Origin: Caecitellus pseudoparvulus
Lineage: Eukaryota > Bigyra: Bicosoecida
DNA: 64,000 nucleotides
Assembly: GCA_965644315.1 (NCBI GenBank)
Contig: CBFFRQ010000063.1
Span: 19,850-83,849 of the forward strand
Direction: 5' to 3'
Part shown: positions 32,201 to 40,300 of the stretch, piece by piece
How the letters are laid out: every line of letters begins with the position of its first letter
How positions within the stretch are numbered: position 1 is the stretch's first letter
Program-made: the position numbers and the translations under genes
The notes under the pieces: generated by a model
Database searches by the model: none
Told to the model about the DNA's origin: nothing
What the model saw: the letters and a program-made list of their open reading frames with translations, nothing else

Positions 32201-32401
32201 ACAGGCGCCATGTCTGGCATTGCGATGGGGTGTGTCTTCTTGTTAGCCGCTGTAGCCGCAGGTGTGTGGTGGCGGCGCCAGCAACAGCAAGGAAAGGCCC
32301 CTGACCCAGTTCCGAACAAAGGGGGTTCAAATGGAACGGCAGCGGGGCATGTCAACCCGATGCACAATGCCCGAGGCGCCGACTCCTTCACGCCACCATA
32401 A
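29264..32401 (+). CDS. Secreted type I membrane protein with beta-rich ectodomain and Ser/Pro stalk
   Basis: About 1,045 residues. The frame opens upstream at a TTG, but the first ATG (29264) starts MRRSACSGLLLCFLL, a typical signal peptide. The ectodomain holds at least four related beta-rich segments, each opening with a Cys and containing CxW or C(S/R)W motifs (CQWSF, CSWALW, CRWVLQ, CTWIVS, CSWTLH), spaced roughly as in CUB-like domains. Many Asn-X-Ser/Thr sites suggest glycosylation. A Ser/Pro/Thr/Ala stalk (about 915-955) precedes one transmembrane helix (about 981-1003, SGIAMGCVFLLAAVAAG), then a short tail with Gln and Asn. The CUB-like assignment is by spacing only. Role likely adhesion or matrix. 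Confidence 0.8.
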   Translation: MRRSACSGLLLCFLLPHGCILPFHTAACASGAAAAQEAPQHSVLQAPRARSLSSGDTLLDCSSQGGYSFSSFPVDQDIPPKFDIDVHGALSPASAGPTLPEVCQWSFSPRTPFGVVSMRLHSHGGGGFRNASFSAQGLQVVVGPWTVHDDGWAVFGGVTVTLRLNATAAALSSQPVARIWVEEAAPGQFPLNIPPPASHITCGDSGGNVSVVAGAAPRTLVPRWPGHLDMSHCSWALWAVNSSVITLNFSQALVDLPEQATLSMAAPGFRFAVSGSLRRSLFGQLGGAVTLPSPVLMELDSRLWRLANNTAGVSLPTGLSVQVLAPELVADGAAGTAVHLCPSAGSEIVAVGNEPVSILPQLPLQYAPGQACRWVLQTAGAGGANLRLDVGWFDIDTGSLNITSHGYVRTGSAQHPPHWNNVDEWAAPGPWVRDGRSVVLRSPVTIDFVAPASGGPGVGFNFTVSATHDQAWNDPQLQPADLVTCEQANRTLSVSMGNSARVQLAWPDGDFLSPAGANCTWIVSAPTPSVELQWQWLSLSPHATITLREGDGSLHVVRGQRTPWLFPKPPRSRRLLSPVRISYSSSSGVPSSGSGFSLLAKAAAELPTVVGPPPAGFVSACGGEVVSPPSPASSIFMPAWPEGLHASPCSWTLHAQQGFDSLMLQVPAATAPSGSAAFLLVDAQGRSVALGDGVSVSPPLADGETLVTLRPPVHMHFSPGAAQDVGELALQVQSVKPLAPANTSWIQLCQQDNASLAVNDSAWHYIVSGSPFGYANDARCKLELELSPQSRAQGLQAIELQLDSVALEPAADWLVVQDAVGTLGSQQVRGCFTGNGSGAVNASMLILPPVRLALLTDASTTAAGVRIRFRAVQGLAVSAAQAHPLLPAGSTESVEACRQACTMGSEGALCAAAVSPTASPSPPATATPSTSPSPTSSSTASASPQPSGSASPSPGEVDPGTTGSEQQGGEVDGGSSSLSTGAMSGIAMGCVFLLAAVAAGVWWRRQQQQGKAPDPVPNKGGSNGTAAGHVNPMHNARGADSFTPP

Positions 32402-32447
32402 CACCGACCCGTGGCACCCCTGAATATATACGCGCCAATTCAAGTAA

Positions 32448-33714
32448 TTACTCCCAACCACTCCCGCCATGCACACGGTTGAAGTGGCCCTGCTCTGCTC
32501 GGCCACGAGACAGCAAACGCGGGGCCAGGGCAGCTGGAAGGGCGCGCTGGTTGCTCATGCCTCCGCGCGTGTACTGCCGACGTGTCGTGTGGTACGAGCG
32601 CAGGGGCGCGGCCGCATGTGCAGTCGCAGCGTGCAGCTTTCCATGCTTCGGTGCCCCAGGCTGCCGGGGCCTGGAAGCTGGGAAGGGCACATCCTTGTTA
32701 GGTCGCGGTCGCTCCGATCGCTGGGAGGGCCGAAGCGCACGTTGCACACTCGAGCCAGCTGCACTGACAGGGGAGGTGCTGACACCAGCCGAATAGAACC
32801 GAGACCCTCGGCCCAGTGCAGTTCGAGGACTGTGGGGCTGGCTCCGTGCACGCATGCTGGACCGCGGGCTGCCTTGCGGCGAGCGTGGCGATCGGGGCTC
32901 AACTCCTGTACCTGGCGTGGACACCGCCTCGATGCGCTGCAAGAAGGACACCTTGGGAGCCATGTCAGGTGCCCTGCGATCCCCTACCGTGCTGGTTTTC
33001 CGGGAAGCTCGCGCAGGGCCTGCACTCGCTGGTCGCTGTCGCCTGCGAGGTGGCGCCGTCTGCCAGCTTGGATGTGGAGACCTGTGGGGCCTGTCCACAA
33101 ATCGCCCCAGGCTGTAACAAAGCTGAGGTTGGGGCCTGCTTTGCGAGGGAGACTCCGTTGATTGGCGGGTTGACTGAATGGCCGGTTCTTCAAACCTGAG
33201 AGGGCGCGGTGGGCTGCAGTGCAGGGGCCACTCCGCTGCTTGCTTCACGTAGCTCTCACCTCTCCGCTTCCGTTCCAGACTCAGGCTCACGAAAGAGTGG
33301 CTTGTACAGCTCGTGCACGACAAGACGCAAGGCCCTGCGGGTACGACGTCGATGCTTGACTACTTCTGCCACAGAGGCTGCCACTTCCATGCCAGGGTCG
33401 CTGTGCTCAGGGGGTAGGTGTGTGCAGGCACAGCTGTCGCAGCGACTGCAGCCAACTCCCACGCACATGCCCATCCGCAGCAGAGCCAGCAAGATGCGAA
33501 CTTGGCTCAGACCTGCAGCATCTTGACGAAACAATTCGGCTGTAGCCTGTGCACGCGGCATGTCTCGTTTGCGGGTATGCAAGGCACCGCGCCTTCGCGG
33601 CCAGGCCAAGCATGGGCGCACCTCGTCGCTGGCCACCTGCAGCAGCTGCATGTACGCCGTGGTGGGGGCGGCCTGAACGCCCCTTCTCACGGGGGGTGGT
33701 GCTGACACCTGCAT
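32448..33714 (-). CDS. Basic low-complexity protein with possible MOZART-like core
   Basis: Proposed four-exon model: 33622-33714, 33467-33546, 33260-33400, 32448-33195, about 353 residues. Introns are 75, 66 and 64 bp (donors GTGCGC, GTGCGT, GTGAGA; acceptors CACAG, CACAG, CTCAG). The first two are in-frame and stop-free; the third joins two overlapping frames. The spliced N-terminus reads ELFRQDAAGLSQVRILLALLRMG, then IDPGMEVAASVAEVVKH, resembling in length and pattern the helical core of MOZART gamma-tubulin-complex proteins, and the rest is a Ser/Arg/Pro-rich basic tail, as in MOZART2. I treat that as a hypothesis. The intron model is well supported by the shared splice pattern. Start is the ATG at 33714; the frame is open upstream to 33834. 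Confidence 0.6.
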
Positions 33715-33830
33715 TGCATTGAAAGTCCTCGTTTGCTGGAAATCCGGGGCAGTCAGCTTGTTTGGGTGCTTGCAATTTGACCAATAGTGCAACAAGTCAC
33801 CGTCAGCCCTCAAGACACCGCCTGAGCGTG
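33715..33830. other. Short intergenic gap
   Basis: 116 bp between the start of the basic protein and the stop of the Nup42-like gene. Confidence 0.3.
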
Positions 33831-35300
33831 TCACTCGGGAGGGGGCACGTCTGGAAATGTGTCATCCAGTACCCAACTCTCTGCCTGCAGACGAGCTCGC
33901 GCTTCCTCTGGCACTGCCTTCCATGCGGAGTCCACTTGAGAGGCAGATGGCGGTGGTGGCGGTGTGGGCGGTGGCTCCGCTCTCCTGCTTTGTCTGCTTG
34001 AAGGCAGCCCTGCCGCTGCGCCCTGTGACATGCCAATCATGCTGCCCTGGCCGATTCCAGGCATCCCACCCTGGCCAATGCCAACCTGCCCAATGCCACC
34101 CTGTCCAATGCCTCCCTGGCCAATGCCTCCCTGTCCAATGCCTCCCTGTCCAATGCCTCCCTGGCCAATGCCTCCCTGTCCAATGCCTCCCTGTCCAATG
34201 CCACCCTGTCCAATGCCACCCTGTCCAATGCCACCCTGGCCAACGGCAGCATGACCAGCGCCACCTTGACCGCCTGAATCAACCACCGCTCCGATGGCAG
34301 CCCGCATGGCCTGTCGCTGAGAAGTTGGCAGCTTGGTGCAGGCCGCCCCCATGCTCGTTCCAGTGAAGACACACGTTGGGTTTGCTTGCACCTGCCGAAT
34401 CACCTGCTCCAAGTGCTGCTTCCGCTCCTTCTCCAAGGCCGCTGCCTGAGCAGGGTACTGCGCCCCTTGCCCCTGCTGGGCCATGCGGCGCCCGAGCAAC
34501 CGCAGCTCTTCGGGAGAGATGTCCCCCCACACGGCGTTCGTGGAGGGGCCGCGTTTGTTCACCAGCCCAAAGGCAGTGGCAGTCCACAGCGGACCCGCGG
34601 GCTGCCCTTGCAGTGCGCTCTTGCAGACAGGGCTCCTGACCTGGCTCTTGAACTTGTTCACTTTGTCGCTATGGCGCCCACCGCCCCCCCCAATGGGCCC
34701 ACCACCGGCTATGCCAGACTGCACTCCGTAGCCGCTCATCACGCCAGCTCCCATGGTCTGCAAGCCCACCCCGGTTACGACATAGGACCCCCCGCCTCCC
34801 CGACCTTGCTGGTGCTGGTGCTGGTGCTGGTGCTGCTGCCCACCGCCGCGCTGCCTTCCGCCCCGGGACCGACGGCCTTGACCCTGTCTCCCTCCGCCCT
34901 GTTGGTGTTGCTGCCGGCCACCCTGTTGATGTTGCTGCCGGCCGCCTTGCTGGCCTTGGAAAACGTTCACACCTCCACCACCTCGCCCGCCACCCATGCC
35001 TACTATGCCACCTCCCATGCCACCTCCCATTCCCCCCATGCCCCCAATGCCCCCAATGCCCCCAATGCCACCCATGCCGCCCCCCATGCCTACGATTCCG
35101 CCCCCCATGCCCCCCATGCCACCCACAGCAATGCCACCCTGCTGCTGCCGTCCACCCTGCTGGTGTTGCTGCCGACCCTGCTGCTGCTGTCGACCTTGCC
35201 CACCACCTCTTTGCTGGCCTTGACCTCCTCTGCTTTGGCTCTGATTGCTACCTCTCCCACCGCGGTTGCGGCTGCGCCTGTTCCCGTTGCGCCTGCCCAT
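33831..35300 (-). CDS. NUP42: Nup42/NUPL2-like nucleoporin with Gly/Gln repeats
   Basis: 489 residues, ATG start at 35300. Nup42 sits on the cytoplasmic face of the nuclear pore and activates Gle1/Dbp5 in mRNA export. The conserved part is about 235-310: CKSALQGQPAGPLWTATAFG then WGDISPEELRLLGRRM and an amphipathic ALEKERKQHLEQVIRQVQANP helix. Human Nup42 has the same order, with FTDISPEELRLEY after a Trp-containing block; plant homologues have GDISYEELR. The N-terminus is Arg/Gly/Gln-rich with long GGM/GGI repeats, and the part after the core is a run of GIGQGG units (about 353-413). The usual N-terminal CCCH zinc finger is missing, and FG dipeptides are almost absent. Identity rests on one motif block, so I am moderately sure. 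Confidence 0.65.
   Translation of the reverse strand: MGRRNGNRRSRNRGGRGSNQSQSRGGQGQQRGGGQGRQQQQGRQQHQQGGRQQQGGIAVGGMGGMGGGIVGMGGGMGGIGGIGGIGGMGGMGGGMGGGIVGMGGGRGGGGVNVFQGQQGGRQQHQQGGRQQHQQGGGRQGQGRRSRGGRQRGGGQQHQHQHQHQQGRGGGGSYVVTGVGLQTMGAGVMSGYGVQSGIAGGGPIGGGGGRHSDKVNKFKSQVRSPVCKSALQGQPAGPLWTATAFGLVNKRGPSTNAVWGDISPEELRLLGRRMAQQGQGAQYPAQAAALEKERKQHLEQVIRQVQANPTCVFTGTSMGAACTKLPTSQRQAMRAAIGAVVDSGGQGGAGHAAVGQGGIGQGGIGQGGIGQGGIGQGGIGQGGIGQGGIGQGGIGQGGIGQGGIGQVGIGQGGMPGIGQGSMIGMSQGAAAGLPSSRQSRRAEPPPTPPPPPSASQVDSAWKAVPEEARARLQAESWVLDDTFPDVPPPE
34069..34243. repeat. 15-bp coding minisatellite (Ile-Gly-Gln-Gly-Gly)
   Basis: About 12 tandem 15-bp units, plus-strand consensus ccaatgcc(t/a)ccctg(t/g), encoding IGQGG in the minus-strand nucleoporin. 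The units differ only at a few positions. Confidence 0.9.
34990..35136. repeat. Gly-Met/Gly-Ile coding repeat
   Basis: Tandem 9- and 12-bp units (ccc atg cc, plus strand) encoding GGM, GGI and GGGM stretches in the Nup42-like gene, in frame. They flank two Gln-rich stretches (QGRQQHQQGG). Confidence 0.85.
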
Positions 35301-35454
35301 CTTGACAGGCAGAGCACATCAAAATCCGCAGAACCGCGTGCGCAACAAGTTTTCGCTTCACAGCAAAGAATAGCAATCGAAGGGGTGCACGACAAGTGCT
35401 CGAAAAAGATTGAATTAGTCTCAGGATTTTGCCGTCGAAAATTGATTCGATGCT
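35301..35454. other. Short intergenic gap
   Basis: 154 bp between the Nup42-like start and the Toprim-like stop. Nothing recognised. Confidence 0.3.
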
Positions 35455-37661
35455 TCAGGGGTTTAGTTGAGTTTGTTGCCAGGCAGAAAGTGCTGGTGCA
35501 GCTGCGTCTGTGGCGCTCATCTCGCCGAGCTGCTGCACTGCCCCCCCTGCAACAGCCCGCACCGCAGCTGCACCAGAGGGCGTCGTACCAACGCTCAACT
35601 CTGCCAGAGCCACTGGCTCGCCCGCCTCGTCGGGTACCAATGGCTGCAGCCCCATTCCCCTCTCCACTGCAGCGACAAACGTTGCGTCGAGTGCCGTGAT
35701 ATGTGAGTCAGGGCGGACATCCCATGGTGTCGGGGCAGTCGGATCAGTGGGGGACCACAACTTGGGGAATGTCTCTCGATCAACCACCCGTTTCCTGGAC
35801 GACCTCCTACCGGCAGCCAAGCTAGCAACGACATCCGCCGTCAGGCACTTCGATGCCCACTCGAACAGCGAAAGCTCCTGCACGAAATCCATCACGCTGC
35901 GCACAGTCACAAGCGCCGCGCCTGCCTCGCGATCCAGCAGGGGCAGGGGCAAAGGCGTGTCCACAATGCATGCTGGCAGGCTCATGGCCAGCAGCTCGTC
36001 GACGTCGGCGCTGAAAATCGCCGCAAGCGCTTGAGCGGCAGCAGGGTCGATGCCCTCTGTTTGCAGCAGCTGCATCTGGGGAAGGCAGGTTGGACACTGG
36101 TACAGTAGGTGGCTGTCCGAAGGCTTCACTCCTTGGCCCCACCACGCGACGCGTACTGTCCACCCAGCCCGCTGCACAGCCACTGCTGTTCGCAGGAAGG
36201 AGGCAGCCACCTGTTGGTTTCGGCTGGCCCCTGCGTCAGGGTACAGCACTACTTCCATCGGCCGTCGCCCATCCGTGCTGTCATGCCGCCGATAAACGAC
36301 TCGCTCCAGGGCCACGAGGTACTCAATCAGGAGCTGGTGTGACCAGGCATTGTCCTTGCACCCAAACATGCCGCCCTGCGCGCCAATGAAGGGCACTTGC
36401 AACGCGGCGGCTGCAATGGCTGGTTTCAGCCCCCCTTCGCACAGGCAAACTCGGCAAACGCCCACAGGCAGCTGCTTTGGCACAAACGCGTGCAGTGGCA
36501 GGTCACCGCTCGCTGTCATGGCGAGGGGAGCAGTTTTCCGACCACCCCCCAGCGTGACGTAGCTTGGCACCCGCCCAATGCCGTCCTCGCCCCGGTCTTT
36601 GTCCAGCGTCTTCAACTGCGCCCCGAGCACCTCCCCCAATGGCGTGAGACACGGGATGAGCAAGGTCACTGGTGTGCGAGCCGGCACATAGCCGCCTGGC
36701 ACCACCGGCAGGGCCCTGAAGGGTGAGTGTGGGTCGGATGTCAAGTCCAGGCCCCACCCAGCTGCCCACGAGACGAGGAAGTCAGCAGCCCCCACAAGGC
36801 TGTGCAGCAGAGCAGGGGGCAAGCCCCGCCCTAGCAAGTCCTCCTCCGCCTGGTCGCCCCGCCACCCGAGTCCTGCGTGGAGGGCCAGCAGGGACAGGAA
36901 GGCTGCGTGTCGCTGCGCCGCCGTGGGCACTTCCGGCAAAGACGGCGCGAGGACGGGTTTGGGCTTGAGGGCCACATGCGAAGTATCCACACTGGGGGCT
37001 GCCTGCGCTCTCCCTCCCCATCCTGTCACCTCCCCTGCTCTGCCCTCCTTTGGAGCTTGTGGCGTTGCGCTGCTCAAACCAGTGCCGCGCAGCGGGACGG
37101 GAAGCCAGTCGCGAAGTCCAGCCAATGACTGCGACCCCATCAGCGAAGCAGGCAGACGAATATCCAGCACTGGCTTGGGGGACCCTTCGTCCAGCCCAGT
37201 CGTGCACGTCTGCGCAGTGCTCGGAAAGGACATGTGCTTCAGTGCGGAAATTGCTGCCCGCACACACTGCAAGACCGCACCATGGCCAGGGAAACGTTTC
37301 CAGAGCTGTTTACCTGAGACACATCGAGTTTTATAGCCCACACATCCTGATCCTCGATGGGGGTAGCCGGGGAATTGCTTTCTCCCTCACCCTCATGCCA
37401 TCCGCGTGCATGGCGTGGTGCGGCGCTGTCAGGCGAACCCGCCGGCACATGCCCCCACAGTTCCAGCCCCACGCAAGCATCGGAGCCCACCATGGCCCAA
37501 GCGCTTGAAAGGGCTATGTCAGTTGCGTGGGCCCCACTTGCATTGAGGGCCGTCTCTTGTGCCCATGCTGCCGCTGCTCGCAGGTGAAGGGGCAACGGCA
37601 AGGAGAGCTCAACACGGCGAACCTTGCCTGGCGGCGGCAGGTGGTCTGCAGCTGCTGACAT
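35455..37661 (-). CDS. Toprim/DUF3854-like protein (primase- or helicase-associated type)
   Basis: Long exon 35455-37266 (its frame opens with a GTG at 37341) plus a probable first exon 37314-37661 starting MSAAADHLPPPG. A 47-bp intron (donor GTAAAC, acceptor TGCAG) joins them in phase; it is shorter than the others here, so this junction is the least certain. Product about 719 residues. Residues about 265-345 read PPALLHSLV...PVTLLIPCLTPLGEVLGAQLK, as in the front half of DUF3854 proteins. At about 385-395 is CEGGLKPAIAA, and at about 454-460 VVLYPDAGA, the two acidic motifs of a Toprim-type fold. DUF3854 domains are commonly linked to primases and helicases of plasmids and mobile elements. 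No other mobile-element gene or terminal repeat is nearby. Catalytic activity is unproven. Confidence 0.6.
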
Positions 37662-38108
37662 GGCGAGCACGCGACAGCGAATATATTGACCTGCCCCGCT
37701 TCTACCTCTTGTGTGTGATTGTGTTCAGTCAGCGAGAGTGCTCAGGGCGACTCGACCGCGAGGCAGGCACAGCCGCTCCCTTGTTGGGCTGCTTGCCTTG
37801 CCTTGCGTACCAGCGCAAGGCAAGGCTCCATCCAACACAAAAGTACTTTGATCCTCTCAGCTGCACCCTAGCTTGCTGGCAACGTCCGCAGCTTGAATGC
37901 AAGCTGGCGAGCAGCGGAAGGCCAAATTCCACCCACCAAAAAGATGTGTGACGTGAACTTACACAGTAAAGTGAAACAGGCTCTCTCTGCCGTCGTTGTT
38001 CTGACCTGATCCTCGTCCTGCACCAGCACCAGCCCGCCTGCGGCTTGCCTCCTGAGCGGCCAGCACTGCGCGCAGACTTGGCGCCTGTGGCCGCGCCCAG
38101 GGCTCAAC
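37662..38108. promoter_or_regulatory. Divergent promoter region Toprim-like / Lunapark-like
   Basis: 447 bp between divergent start codons. An AT-rich 'gaatatattg' lies at about 37680, about 20 bp upstream of the Toprim-like ATG on that strand. No other element could be assigned. Confidence 0.35.
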
Positions 38109-39184
38109 ATGTGGTGGCAGATTAGCTGCTGCTCACGGCACGCCAGCGCGGAGTCACGCGCAGAGGGACTGGAGGAGGAGCTGAAGGCAGCGTGTGACGA
38201 TGTCGTGCAAGCACACGCAACAAAGGCCAGCCTGTCCCGCTTGCGATTCTCACTGGTTGGCATGGCAGTGCTCATGCTGTTAGCCGCGAGTGGAGCAGTG
38301 GGGTATGGAGTGTACTTTCTCCGCATGCGACACTTCTGGCAATGGACCCCTTTCTCTCGAGTGGCCCAAGCCATGTTCGCGGTGTTGGTGAGTGGCGCGT
38401 AACGCCAGTGAAACGTACCGCATGCTGCGATACAAGGCGCCAATGGACGAACCTGGGCCCGTCACAGGCACTGATTGTCGTTGGCATTTACGTAATTGCT
38501 TGGAGAATGAACGCTGCAGAGGCTCGGGGAGTGGCTGCTGCGCGAGCTAAAACTGACCTGCTGCAGCAAGCAGCCAACGAACTGCCGTACAAGACTGCCC
38601 GAAAAGTGATCGAAAAGTACGACCCCGCGAACGTGGGCAAGTACCTTGAACTAGACCTCACGCTTGAGAAACAAGTTGCCGACCTTCGGGGGGCCTGCCG
38701 GGAGCTGTTTGGAGTCATCGATGTCCTCCTTCAGCAACGCAGCACGACTGTGACGAGCGAGCAGTTCCGGGCAGAAGTCGCGCCGGTGCAGCAGGTCCTC
38801 AACAAGTACGCTCGATACTTTTCGTCCAGGACGCGCAGGCTGCTGACGGCTGGGATCGATGAGCGCGTCATGGACTTCTTGGGCGTTACGCCCATGCCTG
38901 CCACTGCCACCCCTGCCGCCCACACAGCCCACGCCACTGCGAACCGGACGCCCCGCACGGGAGCACCGCAGTCAAGCCCTGTGCCTGAGGTGCCTGAGAG
39001 CCAAGGCAGCCCTGGGGGCACAGGAACTACGGAAGACATGCCCTCGCCAGCACCTGGCGCAGATCCTGCACCTGCCGTTGAAGCTGGTGACTCCTCCCTT
39101 CCCGAGTCTGAACCAGAAAGAAGGGGGGCTCGTCGCCGCCTGGCCGTTGACAGCGGTAGCTCTGCAGACCAAGATCATCGCTAG
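38109..39184 (+). CDS. LNPK: Lunapark-like ER membrane protein lacking the zinc ribbon
   Basis: Lunapark stabilises three-way junctions of tubular ER. Two exons, 38109-38387 and 38468-39184, split by an 80-bp intron (donor GTGAGT, acceptor CACAG), about 331 residues. A short helical segment (15-40) precedes two closely spaced transmembrane helices (about 47-71 and 84-106), followed by a charged coiled coil and the signature YKTARKVIEKYDP (134-146); animal Lunapark has YKTAKLILERFDP at the same place after its second helix. The C-terminus (from about 235) is Pro/Ser/Thr/Ala-rich and ends RRLAVDSGSSADQDHR. It has no CxxC pairs, so the C-terminal zinc ribbon of animal Lunapark is missing. A later exon carrying it cannot be excluded, but the stop is clear and the next gene starts 229 bp on. 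Confidence 0.75.
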
Positions 39185-39412
39185 AGGCAACGCTCAGCGC
39201 TGGGTTTGCAAGCACTGGCTTCGAAAAGGGTCCGACCCCTCAGAGCGCATGGAAGCCAGCCAAGTGACGCGCACAAACCAATTCAACTCAACACCCCATC
39301 TCACAGTATGTTTTTGTAGTTCATTGGACGCGCATTCGCGCTTTGAATGTGCCTGTAGTGCTGTGGGGCGCAAGGAAGTGCAGCGGCTGGAACCGATTTC
39401 CGCACTCCGGCC

Positions 39413-40300
39413 ATGGCAGCTGCCGTTCCCGGAGAGGGCTTGCAAGAAAAAGGGGACACGGCAATCGTGCCATTTTCCTACAATAACCCCTTCTGGGATG
39501 GCCTGCAGGCGCAAGAGCGTGTCTACGAGTTGCAAGGGAAGCGCGTGACTCTGAAGCAGGGCTGGGAGGCAGACGGCAGGGGTGGCTCCAAACTTGGCTT
39601 CGGCGCGTCAGTGTACGACGCAGCCTTCGTCTTGGCCCACTTCGTTGCCGAAGTTGAACCTACGCTGTGCTCTGACCGCGTGGTGTTGGACATTGGCACC
39701 GGCCTGGGCCTCACCTCTGTCGCTGCAGCACTGGCCGGAGCTCGCTGCGTCTTGGCGACAGATGGCGACGACGACCTGCTGCAGCGCCTGACGCTACCCA
39801 ACCTGCGCAGTGCGGCAGACGAGTCACTGCAAGGGTTCGCTGTTGTGAATGGCGGGGCCGAGGCCATGGAGCCTCCCTGCATCGCTGTGCAGCGTCTGCT
39901 CTGGGGCGCAGCTGCTGACATTGACTCTGTACGTCGTGGCTGCGCTCAAGCTGGGGTACCGCGCCCAGACATCATTTTGGCTGCTGATATCGTCGCCTTA
40001 CCATACGAAAAAGCCCTGCCATCCTTGTTGGACACTCTTCACGCCCTTGCCGGCCCCAACACGCACGTGTACATTGCCTACAAACCGCGGCACGTGTGCG
40101 AGAAGAAGTGGTTCCACCGTGCACGGCAGCGCTGCAGCGTGGAAGAGCTGCCGCCAGAAAGCTCCCTGCACAAGGACTTCCAAGGCTCTTCCATTCGCAT
40201 CATGCATTTGTGGAAGTGGAGGCACGCAGCTGCCCAAACTCAGAAACCAGCGGGCGAAGTTCCTGCAGCTTCGCCGGCGCTGCCAGCGCCTGAACCATGA
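39413..40300 (+). CDS. METTL21-type (Methyltransf_16) protein methyltransferase
   Basis: 295 residues, ATG at 39413. Class I SAM-dependent methyltransferase. The start is followed by SVYDAAFVLAHF, a Methyltransf_16 signature, then the SAM-binding motif LDIGTGLGLTSVAAALAGA (about 91-108), an acidic D-G-D-D after beta-strand 2, and the second signature PDIILAADIVALPYEKALPSLL (about 183-204), where lysine methyltransferases of this family usually have D-(V/C)-(V/L)-Y. Substrate unknown: family members modify chaperones, eEF1A and other proteins. The last 61 bp overlap the 3' coding end of the minus-strand gene downstream. Confidence 0.85.
   Translation: MAAAVPGEGLQEKGDTAIVPFSYNNPFWDGLQAQERVYELQGKRVTLKQGWEADGRGGSKLGFGASVYDAAFVLAHFVAEVEPTLCSDRVVLDIGTGLGLTSVAAALAGARCVLATDGDDDLLQRLTLPNLRSAADESLQGFAVVNGGAEAMEPPCIAVQRLLWGAAADIDSVRRGCAQAGVPRPDIILAADIVALPYEKALPSLLDTLHALAGPNTHVYIAYKPRHVCEKKWFHRARQRCSVEELPPESSLHKDFQGSSIRIMHLWKWRHAAAQTQKPAGEVPAASPALPAPEP

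Noticed and set aside
34386-35699. Plus-strand Leu/Pro/Thr-rich ORF of 437 codons
   Set aside because: Antisense of the Nup42-like repeats, no ATG-linked domain; the minus strand carries the conserved DISPEELR block.
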